A DNA stretch of 5,716 nucleotides. Source: Gemmatimonadota bacterium (GTDB lineage Bacteria; Gemmatimonadota; Gemmatimonadetes; Longimicrobiales; Longimicrobiaceae). Of this stretch, positions 1 through 5,377 are shown in pieces. The notes under the pieces are model-generated. The model saw only the letters and a list, made by a program, of their open reading frames with translations. It was not told the origin of the DNA and searched no databases. The stretch lies in the NCBI GenBank assembly GCA_019348265.1, contig JAHWJV010000245.1:1-5716 (forward strand), given 5' to 3'. The position numbers were made by a program, and so were the translations under genes. Within the stretch, counting starts at the first letter, position 1. The number at the start of each line of letters is the position of its first letter.

Positions 1-125
1 CGGCTGCCGCACGCACTCCGTTCCCCCTCCGGCGGCCCAGCGCCAAGGTAGCCGGGCCAATTTCGGTGCGCCAGATCGAGAGTGGCATCGCGGTTCGGCC
101 GCTTCGACGCCCGCATGGACGCTCC

Positions 126-150
126 CGCTCTTCCGTCGTGACGGAGAGCG
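126..150. other. Imperfect GC-rich hairpin upstream of the lipoprotein esterase
   Basis: CGCTC at 126-130 pairs with GAGCG at 146-150, and TCCGT at 132-136 pairs with ACGGA at 141-145, with one bulged T at 131 and a four-base loop. No T-tract follows, so it is not a canonical intrinsic terminator. It could be the 3' hairpin of a gene lying to the left of the window or a chance fold in GC-rich DNA. The rest of 1-241 shows no secure gene: several frames are open to the left edge, but their third-position GC is clearly lower than in the real genes here. Confidence 0.25.
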
Positions 151-241
151 CGGCGGCGCCGTTCTGGTCGGCCCTGTGGCCCGGTCCTTCCGTACCTGCC
201 GCGCATGGCCAGCACAACGTGGGACGCCGACCTAACGAGCC

Positions 242-1207
242 GTGATCAAGCACCGATATCTCCTGACCCTGCTGGCGGTCGCCTCCTGCTCCGGGGTGGC
301 CGCGCCGATGGACACTGACCGCGGGGTGGAGTCGGTGGCGGTGACCGGCGACTGCCGCGTACCGTCGCCGGCGTCCGGCGCGGAGGTCAACGTCGCGCGC
401 AACATCACCTATACGGTCGCGGACGGGCAGCCGCAGCGGCTCGACGTTGCCTGGCCGAAGGGAAGCGGCCCGCACCCGCTGGTGGTGCTGATCCACGGCG
501 GAGGCTGGAGCGGCGGAGACAGGAGCGAGTACGCCGGCGAGATGCTCCTGCTCGCAGGCCAGGGGTACGCCGCCGCCACCGTCGACTATCGACTCGCGGC
601 GGCGCCTCGGAACGTCTTCCCCGCCGCGGTGGAGGACGTGCGCTGCGCGGTTCGCTGGCTCAAGTCGAACGCCGCCCGATACGGGATCGACCCGTCACGG
701 GTCGCGGCGCTCGGCATCTCGGCCGGCGGCCATCTCGCGGCGATGCTCGGCACCGCCTCGGACGTGGCCGGGTTGGACGGGAGCTGCCCGCTGCGCGACG
801 TGTCGCCTGCGATCAACGCGGTCGTGTCGTTCGCCGGCCCCCAGGATATCCGCACCGCGGGGGCGCTCGACGTCAGCCAGCGCGGAATGGTGGAGAATTT
901 CCTGGGGCTGCGTCCCGAGAGCGACATGGCTGGGGCGCTGCTCGCCTCGCCGGCCGTTCACGCGACCGCCGGCGACCCGCCCTTCCTCCTGGTCCACGGG
1001 ACCGTCGACGACGTGGTGCCGATCCGCCAGTCCCGCTCGATGCGCGACACACTGCGCGCGGTCGCGGTGCCGGCTTCCCTCATCGAGCTGCCCGGGGTCG
1101 GGCACAGCATCGGCGAGTTCAGCCCCGATCCACGCTTCCGCACCTCGACCTGCACCACGCTCGCCTTCCTCCGCGAGAGACTGCGGCCCGGCACGGCCGC
1201 CGAGTAG
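242..1207 (+). CDS. Exported lipoprotein alpha/beta-hydrolase (BD-FAE/Aes-type esterase)
   Basis: Predicted serine esterase of 321 residues, probably removing acyl groups from a small ester or a carbohydrate; the substrate is unknown. The GTG start is the first possible one after an in-frame TAA at 233-235. It is supported because it yields a lipoprotein signal peptide: basic Lys-His-Arg at residues 3-5, a short Leu-rich core, and lipobox VASC with Cys16 as the lipidated residue. Using the next start (Met23) would delete this signal. The ribosome binding site is weak. The catalytic fold is complete: oxyanion motif HGGG at 85-88, nucleophile elbow GISAG with Ser160, probable acid Asp256 in HGTVDDVVP, and His288 in GVGHS. 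Cys38, Cys135, Cys182 and Cys304 could form disulfides outside the cytoplasm. The family (BD-FAE, alpha/beta-hydrolase fold 3) includes carbohydrate esterases and kynurenine formamidase relatives. Family call secure; export likely; substrate not assignable. Confidence 0.9.
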   Translation: MIKHRYLLTLLAVASCSGVAAPMDTDRGVESVAVTGDCRVPSPASGAEVNVARNITYTVADGQPQRLDVAWPKGSGPHPLVVLIHGGGWSGGDRSEYAGEMLLLAGQGYAAATVDYRLAAAPRNVFPAAVEDVRCAVRWLKSNAARYGIDPSRVAALGISAGGHLAAMLGTASDVAGLDGSCPLRDVSPAINAVVSFAGPQDIRTAGALDVSQRGMVENFLGLRPESDMAGALLASPAVHATAGDPPFLLVHGTVDDVVPIRQSRSMRDTLRAVAVPASLIELPGVGHSIGEFSPDPRFRTSTCTTLAFLRERLRPGTAAE

Positions 1208-1246
1208 TCGCCGGCGGGGCCACTGCCTTAAAGCGGGGCTGGCGAC
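1207..1246 (+). other. Stem-loop directly at the esterase stop codon
   Basis: GTCGCCGGC at 1207-1215, beginning on the last base of the stop codon, pairs with GCTGGCGAC at 1238-1246 through one G-T wobble, giving a 9-bp stem with a 22-base loop. A weakly T-rich TTCGTCT follows. It may stabilise the mRNA 3' end or act together with the better terminator candidate at 1260-1285. Confidence 0.35.
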
Positions 1247-1259
1247 TTCGTCTCGGCCG

Positions 1260-1285
1260 CCGGCCCCCGGGGCCACGGTTCTTTT
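1260..1285 (+). terminator. Probable intrinsic terminator of the esterase gene
   Basis: GGCCC at 1262-1266 pairs with GGGCC at 1270-1274 around a three-base loop. CC at 1260-1261 can extend the stem with GG at 1277-1278 across a two-base bulge. The stem is followed at once by TTCTTTT (1279-1285), the only clear T-run after a GC-rich stem in this window. It lies about 55 bases after the esterase stop, suggesting that the esterase and the acyltransferase are separate transcription units. Confidence 0.5.
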
Positions 1286-1287
1286 CA

Positions 1288-1299
1288 CCGCCCGGGCGG
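1288..1299. repeat. Perfect 12-bp palindrome CCGCCCGGGCGG
   Basis: The sequence equals its own reverse complement. It sits just past the T-run of the terminator candidate and 132 bases before the acyltransferase start, flanked by CACC (1286-1289) and GGTG (1311-1314). It could be an operator for the acyltransferase gene or part of the termination structure. Palindromes of G and C arise easily in DNA this GC-rich, so function is unproven. Confidence 0.3.
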
Positions 1300-1420
1300 C
1301 GCTTTACCTTGGTGAACGCCCCTCCTTCGCGCCACCGATCGCCCACATCCGTACCGCAGAGCTCCGCAAGTCCAGCCATCGTCGTGCTGATCCAGCTGCG
1401 CCGCCCCACACCCAGACGCC

Positions 1421-1426
1421 GGAGAG
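1421..1426 (+). promoter_or_regulatory. Ribosome binding site of the acyltransferase gene
   Basis: GGAGAG lies five bases before the ATG at 1432 and fixes that start. No convincing -35/-10 pair was found between 1286 and 1420. Confidence 0.7.
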
Positions 1427-1431
1427 AGTGA

Positions 1432-2610
1432 ATGAGCCAGACTGTGCTGTATCAGGACCGCGCGCAGCTCGCCGCCAGCGATGGCCTGCAGGTGGCACCC
1501 GCCGCGACGGGCCGACTCCATTCGCTCGACGTGTTTCGCGGAATGACCATCGCCGCGATGCTGCTGGTGAATAATCCGGGCACCTGGGACGCCGTCTACC
1601 CGCCCCTGCGGCACGCGGTGTGGCATGGGTGGACGCCCACCGACCTGATCTTCCCTTTCTTCCTCTTCATCGTCGGCGTGTCGATGACCTTCTCCTTCAG
1701 CAAGCTACAGGAGCGAGGGGACGGACGTGGGGAGATCCTCTGGAAGTCGACCAAGCGCGCGGCGATCCTCTTCCTCCTGGGCCTGGTCCTCGCCAGCTAC
1801 CCGTGGATCGGCTACGACTACTCGCACCTGCGCATACCAGGCGTGCTGCAGCGCATTGCACTGGCGTTCCTCGCCGCCAGCGGGTTCGTGCTCTGGCTCG
1901 GGTGGAGGGGCCGGGTCGTCGCCGTGGGCGCGCTGCTACTCGGCTACTGGGCCCTCATGAGCTGGGTTCCGGTTCCGGGAGTGGGGGCGGGAGTGCTGGA
2001 GCCCGGCAAGGACGTCGGCGCGCTGGTGGACCGCGCGGTGTTCGGCACCGACCATCTATGGGCGAGCTCCCGCACCTGGGACCCGGAGGGGCTGCTCGGC
2101 ACCTTCCCCGCGATCGCCACGACGCTGCTCGGCGTGTTCGTCGGCGAGTGGCTGCGCTCACGCCGTTCCCCTGGCGTGATCGCGCGTGGGCTGCTGATCG
2201 CGGGCGCCGTCGGCGTGTTGGTGGGGCTCCTCTGGGACCAGGCCTTCCCGATCAACAAGGCGCTCTGGACCAGCTCCTTCGTCGTGTTCACCGCGGGAAT
2301 GGCCACCCTGGCGCTCGCAGTCTGCTACTGGATCGTCGACGTCGAAGGCTACCGCCGCTGGGCGCTGCCCTTCGTCGTGTTCGGCGTCAACGCGATCGCG
2401 GCGTATTTCCTCTCCGGGCTCATGGCCCGGGAGATCGGAATGCCGCGGCTTTCAGGCGCCGGGACGGTGAAAGGATGGATATTCGAGAACGCCTACGCCT
2501 CGTGGCTCTCGCCCATCAACGCCTCGCTCGTCTTCGGCCTGTCCTTCGTGCTCTTCTGGATGGGGGTGATGTGGGTGTTCTATCGGAAGGGTGTGTTCAT
2601 CAAGGTGTAG
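1432..2610 (+). CDS. HGSNAT-like polytopic membrane acyltransferase (DUF5009/COG4299)
   Basis: Integral membrane protein of 392 residues, homologous in pattern to human heparan-alpha-glucosaminide N-acetyltransferase, which moves an acetyl group from acetyl-CoA across a membrane to a sugar amine. Most bacterial members are uncharacterised; an envelope sugar or glycolipid is the likely acceptor here (inference). Family hallmarks in order: RLHSLDVFRGMTI at 28-40, HAVWHGWTPTDLIFPFF at 61-77, RIPGVLQRIAL at 134-144, DPEGLLGTFPAI at 217-228, FPINKALWTSSFV at 272-284, FGVNAIAAYF at 317-326, and the basic end YRKGVFIKV. By my alignment from memory, His61 matches the proposed acyl-accepting histidine of the human enzyme (KHASWNG). 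About ten hydrophobic segments span the protein. The first 28 residues are a soluble tail. The start is set by GGAGAG five bases upstream. The gene appears complete and monocistronic. Confidence 0.88.
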   Translation: MSQTVLYQDRAQLAASDGLQVAPAATGRLHSLDVFRGMTIAAMLLVNNPGTWDAVYPPLRHAVWHGWTPTDLIFPFFLFIVGVSMTFSFSKLQERGDGRGEILWKSTKRAAILFLLGLVLASYPWIGYDYSHLRIPGVLQRIALAFLAASGFVLWLGWRGRVVAVGALLLGYWALMSWVPVPGVGAGVLEPGKDVGALVDRAVFGTDHLWASSRTWDPEGLLGTFPAIATTLLGVFVGEWLRSRRSPGVIARGLLIAGAVGVLVGLLWDQAFPINKALWTSSFVVFTAGMATLALAVCYWIVDVEGYRRWALPFVVFGVNAIAAYFLSGLMAREIGMPRLSGAGTVKGWIFENAYASWLSPINASLVFGLSFVLFWMGVMWVFYRKGVFIKV

Positions 2611-2625
2611 TCGATGGTCATAGGA

Positions 2626-2663
2626 CCCAGCTCGAGCCGGGAGTTGAGACCGCTCGAGCAGGG
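2626..2663 (+). terminator. Strong hairpin after the acyltransferase gene, no T-tract
   Basis: CCCAGCTCGAGC at 2626-2637 pairs with GCTCGAGCAGGG at 2652-2663 with a single A-A mismatch, giving 11 of 12 pairs around a 14-base loop. It begins 15 bases after the stop codon, the usual place for a 3' end structure. No T-run follows, so it may be a non-canonical terminator or a stem protecting the transcript from 3' exonucleases. Both arms contain GCTCGAGC, itself a palindrome, so a double-stranded DNA operator is an alternative reading. Confidence 0.45.
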
Positions 2664-2695
2664 GGCCGAGCCGGGCAAAGTGGGGCAGGAGTGTC

Positions 2696-2733
2696 GAGTT
2701 CGCGGCCCCAGCTCGGGGAATGAGTTCGCGGCC
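2696..2733. repeat. 12-base direct repeat GAGTTCGCGGCC
   Basis: Two identical copies lie at 2696-2707 and 2722-2733, 26 bases start to start, and a partial copy GTTCGCGG follows at 2753-2760. They may be binding sites, a small duplication, or coincidence. Confidence 0.35.
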
Positions 2734-3073
2734 ACGACGAACCAGAAGGCTCGTTCGCGGAGATCGCAACAGACTCGAACCGCTCGATTCCGAGCTTAGC
2801 CCAGTCCAGGTCCGAAAGAGTCGAGCTGTGCCTTTCTCCGACGAGCGGCAGGGATACCTGATCACCTGCCAGGTCTCTCGTTGGAACCTTCGCGCTGGGA
2901 TCCGGGCGTGCGCCGGCGGTCGCGCCGGGCGGGCGATTTCGTCCGAACCTGAGCCGCAGACGAACCGAGCCGCCATAGGCGAATCAAGCAGACGTCTAGC
3001 GGCGGAGCCGCCCGAGCACTCGGCACCGGCACCGAGACCGGCCGAGAACAGCTTCAGACGTTTTCGGAAACCC

Positions 3074-3102
3074 TTGTGCGTGCGCACCGGTGAGACGATA
3101 AT
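3074..3102 (+). promoter_or_regulatory. Sigma-70-type promoter for the hydrolase-regulator operon
   Basis: TTGTGC at 3074-3079 (three of six bases of the -35 consensus, with the key TTG) is separated by 17 bases from GATAAT at 3097-3102 (five of six of the -10 consensus). The segment from about 3055 to 3106 is markedly richer in A and T than its surroundings, as expected for a promoter in GC-rich DNA. Transcription would start near 3109, leaving a leader of roughly 90 bases before the ATG at 3202. Confidence 0.5.
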
Positions 3103-3113
3103 TTTACGCACAA
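3074..3113. promoter_or_regulatory. Inverted repeat flanking the promoter (candidate operator)
   Basis: TTGTGCG at 3074-3080 and CGCACAA at 3107-3113 are exact reverse complements, 33 bases apart start to start, one covering the -35 box and the other the predicted transcription start. A nested dyad GTGCG-TG-CGCAC lies at 3076-3087. The arrangement would let one regulator block both promoter elements. The regulator encoded downstream at 4065-5180 is an obvious candidate for autoregulation, but this is inference. Confidence 0.4.
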
Positions 3114-3201
3114 CCTCGCCCTGGTCAGGAAGTCCCCCTGCGGCCTCCAAAGGAGTTCGGTTCCACCGCGGGCGGTGCAGCGGGGGCACATCTCCAGTCG
3201 A

Positions 3202-4050
3202 ATGCTCATCACTACCAACGGGACGGAGCTCTTCTGCGCCGTGCACGGCACCGGGACTCCGATGCTCCTGCTGCACGGTGGGATGGGGCTCGACCACAGC
3301 TACTTCCGCCCCTGGCTGGACCCGCTGGGGGACGAGTTCGAGCTGTTGTACCTGGACCAGCGCGGCAACGGGCGGTCCGCCCGGCCGGCCGAATGGAGCT
3401 CGGTGGACCACCGGACGTGGGTGGACGACGTGGAGGCGGTGCGCGCGCAGCTGGGGCACGAGCGCATCTTTCTCCTCGGCCACTCGTACGGCGGCTTCCT
3501 CGCGCAGGAGTACGCCCTCCGCTACCCGGAACGCCTGGCGGGTCTCGTTCTAGTCGCCACGGCGGCCGCGTTCGAGCACGCTGAGGTGATGCTCGCGAAC
3601 GCGGCCGCGCGCGCGACGCCCGAGGTGATGGACGCGCTCGCGCGCTGTCTCTCCGGCCCGGCGCCGGACGATGAGGCGGTAGGCAACTTGTGGAGAGCGA
3701 TTTTCCCGCTGTACTTCCATGCCTCCGACGAGCGCCTGATGGAAGAGGTTTCGGCGCGGATCCGCTTCAGCGCGGGTGCTTGGAACCGCTCCGTCTTCGA
3801 GCTGATGCCCACCTTCGACGTCGGGAATAGGCTGAGTGCCCTCCAGGTGCCGACACTTATCCTTTCCGGCCGGGACGATTGGATCATGCCGGTGGACCAG
3901 GCCGGAGAGCCGCTGCGCCGCGCGATCCCCGACGCCGAGCACGTCGTCTTCGAGCGGAGCGGCCACTTCCCGTGGATGGAGGAGCCTGACACCTTCATGG
4001 CTGCCATTCGCGATTGGCTGCGCCGTACGACCACCCTTCTGCCGCGTTAG
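3202..4050 (+). CDS. Alpha/beta-hydrolase, S33 proline-iminopeptidase-like
   Basis: Cytosolic serine hydrolase of 282 residues with no signal peptide. Features in order: HGGMG at 25-29 (oxyanion loop, in the place of HGGPG of prolyl aminopeptidases), DQRGNGRS at 52-59, nucleophile elbow GHSYGG with Ser95, a helical cap at about 120-205, acid Asp226 in GRDDWIMP, and His255 in SGHFPWMEEP. The triad is complete. The HGG/DQRG combination is typical of the S33 group, but similar proteins include esterases, lactonases and C-C bond hydrolases, so the substrate is open. I chose the ATG at 3202 because the protein then begins, as family members do, just before the first beta strand. An in-frame GTG at 3175 would add nine residues. 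Neither start has a well-placed ribosome binding site: AAAGGAG at 3149-3155 is 19 bases before the GTG. It is the first gene of a tight pair with the regulator that follows. Confidence 0.87.
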   Translation: MLITTNGTELFCAVHGTGTPMLLLHGGMGLDHSYFRPWLDPLGDEFELLYLDQRGNGRSARPAEWSSVDHRTWVDDVEAVRAQLGHERIFLLGHSYGGFLAQEYALRYPERLAGLVLVATAAAFEHAEVMLANAAARATPEVMDALARCLSGPAPDDEAVGNLWRAIFPLYFHASDERLMEEVSARIRFSAGAWNRSVFELMPTFDVGNRLSALQVPTLILSGRDDWIMPVDQAGEPLRRAIPDAEHVVFERSGHFPWMEEPDTFMAAIRDWLRRTTTLLPR

Positions 4051-4053
4051 GAG
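4049..4053 (+). promoter_or_regulatory. Ribosome binding site of the regulator, overlapping the hydrolase stop
   Basis: AGGAG begins inside the TAG stop codon (4048-4050) of the hydrolase and lies 11 bases before the GTG at 4065. It favours this start over the in-frame TTG at 4014, which would overlap the hydrolase by 37 bases, and suggests translational coupling between the two genes. Confidence 0.55.
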
Positions 4054-4064
4054 CATCCCGTCCA

Positions 4065-5180
4065 GTGTCGCTCACCCTTGGATCCGCCGACCTGAGTGCG
4101 GTGGAGAGCTTGTCGCAGAAGCTCCTCTCGCCGCTGGAGTATTCGAGCGTGGACGAGTGGCGCCGGGCGGTGTGCCGTGAATCGAAGGCGCTGCTCGGGG
4201 CGGACCTGGCCACCTTCCAGCTACCGAACCCCGAGGGGGCCCTGTTCTTCTCGGAGGAGCTGGCGCCGGAGGTGATCGCGGCCTACCCGAGCAGGATCGA
4301 GTCGCTGGACCGATGGTTCGGCATGTGGAGGCGCATGGTAGGGCACGGGGCATGTAATCGAGAGATGCTCTGGGGGAGTGACATCGACGAGTACCAGCGC
4401 GACAGCTACTATCACGAGTTCGTGGTGCCCGCGCGCGGGTTCGACGCCCTCATCGCCGCCATGGCGGTGGACCCCGCTCGTGTCGAAGCGCAAAGCGTGG
4501 CCGCCCTTTTGTTCCACCACGATAGCCCTTCGGGGATTCGGTTCGGAGAGCGGGGGCTGGCGCTGGTGCGACTACTTCGACCTGCTTTTCAGGCAGGCGT
4601 GCAGAGCTACTGGCGTCTCCACAGGTTCCGAACGGAAATAGGGCGACTACTCGACACCATCGGCGACGGGGTTGTGCTTTTCGACACAGCCGCGCGGGTG
4701 GTGCACGAAAACGCCGCGTACTCCCAGGTTTTGGCGGGGGAACCCGGCAACGCCACTGTCGAGATCCGCGAGCAGTCCGAAGTGCTCGCCCGCTCCCTGT
4801 GCGCGTCGCTGCACAGGGAGCGGTCGAGCGCGGAAGGGCTCCTGAGCGAGCCGTTGATGCGGGAAGTGCGTACCGCACGCTCCTCGTACACGCTGAGCGC
4901 CGCGTGGCTGGACGAGTCCGTGGTGGGCCGCGGTCCCGCGGTGCTCGTCCGGCTGGAGCGCGCGGGGCGCGCGATCCCGGCGGCTGAATCGCTTCGACAA
5001 CGCTTCGGCCTGACCGCACAGGAGGCGAAGGTGGCGCTCCTCCTCGCGGAGGGGAAGGCGAATCAGGAGATCGCCGGGCTCCTCTTCATCAGCCCCCACA
5101 CGGCGCGCCGGCACACGGAGAGGGTGATGCAGAAGCTGGACGTCCGCTCCCGCTCCGAGATCGCCTGTCGGGTCTTCTAA
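4065..5180 (+). CDS. LuxR-family transcriptional regulator with GAF-like and PAS-like sensor domains
   Basis: One-component DNA-binding regulator of 371 residues counted from GTG 4065. Residues about 10-185 resemble the GAF-like N-terminal half of many LuxR-type regulators in high-GC bacteria, including WRRMVGHGACNREMLWG at 88-104 and SYYHEFVVPARGFDALI at 114-130. Residues about 190-300 look PAS-like, starting with IGDGVVLFDTAARVVHENA at 199-217. Residues 311-371 are a complete LuxR HTH: GLTAQE (315-320), AEGKANQEIA (328-337), FISPHTARRH (341-350) and QKLDVRSR (356-363). There is no receiver domain with a phosphorylatable Asp, and I do not see the Trp/Tyr/Asp pattern of acyl-homoserine-lactone receptors, so the signal is unknown and is presumably a small molecule. 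TARRH replaces the commoner TVRTH or TVKTH in the recognition helix. The gene is coupled to the hydrolase, so the hydrolase may make or destroy the ligand (inference). The GTG is preferred to TTG 4014 on ribosome binding site and overlap grounds. Confidence 0.88.
   Translation: MSLTLGSADLSAVESLSQKLLSPLEYSSVDEWRRAVCRESKALLGADLATFQLPNPEGALFFSEELAPEVIAAYPSRIESLDRWFGMWRRMVGHGACNREMLWGSDIDEYQRDSYYHEFVVPARGFDALIAAMAVDPARVEAQSVAALLFHHDSPSGIRFGERGLALVRLLRPAFQAGVQSYWRLHRFRTEIGRLLDTIGDGVVLFDTAARVVHENAAYSQVLAGEPGNATVEIREQSEVLARSLCASLHRERSSAEGLLSEPLMREVRTARSSYTLSAAWLDESVVGRGPAVLVRLERAGRAIPAAESLRQRFGLTAQEAKVALLLAEGKANQEIAGLLFISPHTARRHTERVMQKLDVRSRSEIACRVF
4790..4823. repeat. Perfect 13-bp inverted repeat inside the regulator gene
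   Basis: CCGCTCCCTGTGC at 4790-4802 and GCACAGGGAGCGG at 4811-4823 are exact reverse complements around the 8-base loop GCGTCGCT. In RNA this forms a very stable hairpin within codons 242-253 of the regulator, in the PAS-like region. No T-run follows. It may slow ribosomes, cause partial termination, or be a protein-binding site. A perfect 13-bp stem with a short loop is unlikely by chance in a window this size, although GC bias raises the odds. Confidence 0.6.
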
Positions 5181-5377
5181 TCGCTCCCACCGTCGCGGAA
5201 TCCGCAGACTGCCACCCGCACATTATCTGCTCCCCTGAACCTGTCCTCGTAGGGAAGGTACTCGCCCTGGGAGCCGACGCTCATTTACGGGGACCAGCGT
5301 TGTGGAGCATCTTCTTCAATCCGCGCCGAACCGGGGACGCGATATAGCGCCGTGCAAGCGCAGCGAGTGGAACCGCT

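Larger units (their letters stand above)
2611..3174. other. 564-base intergenic region without a supported gene
   Basis: Contents from left to right: a strong hairpin (2626-2663) after the acyltransferase stop; a 12-base direct repeat (2696-2733); a minus-strand frame open between stops at 2984-2986 and 2618-2620 (121 codons) that has no ATG, GTG or TTG; and a promoter with a flanking inverted repeat (3074-3113). Long overlapping frames on both strands (plus 2720-3553, minus 2452-3483) are Arg/Ser/Pro-rich, run into real genes in the wrong frame, and show no domain or signal. I treat them as by-products of the low stop-codon density. A long gap like this may hold regulatory DNA or a decayed gene. 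Confidence 0.6.

Noticed and set aside
2..235. Second plus-strand frame open from the left edge to TAA 233-235
   Set aside because: Arg/Pro/Gly-rich translation with low third-position GC; it looks like chance openness in GC-rich DNA.
3..245. Plus-strand frame open from the left edge to a TGA at 243-245, overlapping the esterase GTG start by four bases (GTGA), like a translationally coupled upstream gene
   Set aside because: The overlap geometry is attractive, but third-position GC is only about three quarters, other frames on both strands are equally open here, and the translation shows no recognisable motif.
345..371. 8-bp inverted repeat CCGGCGAC/GTCGCCGG within the esterase gene
   Set aside because: Short, GC-only stem of a kind expected by chance in coding DNA with this composition.
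1309..1337. TTGGTG at 1309-1314 as a -35 box for the acyltransferase
   Set aside because: No acceptable -10 hexamer is found 16-18 bases downstream.
1620..2723. Plus-strand frame of 367 codons inside the acyltransferase gene
   Set aside because: Extremely Arg-rich +1 shadow; the overlapping frame has clear family motifs and a ribosome binding site.
2452..3483. Long minus-strand frame of 343 codons
   Set aside because: It lies antisense to the ends of two well-supported genes; the flanking parts are His/Glu/Pro-rich mirror sequence typical of antisense shadows, and no domain is seen.
2720..3553. Plus-strand frame of 277 codons crossing the gap into the hydrolase
   Set aside because: Its last third is an out-of-frame reading of the hydrolase gene, the rest is Arg/Ser-rich, and a promoter lies within it.
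5195..5205. GCGGAATCCGC palindrome after the regulator gene as a terminator
   Set aside because: Only four pairs can form around a usable loop and no T-run follows.
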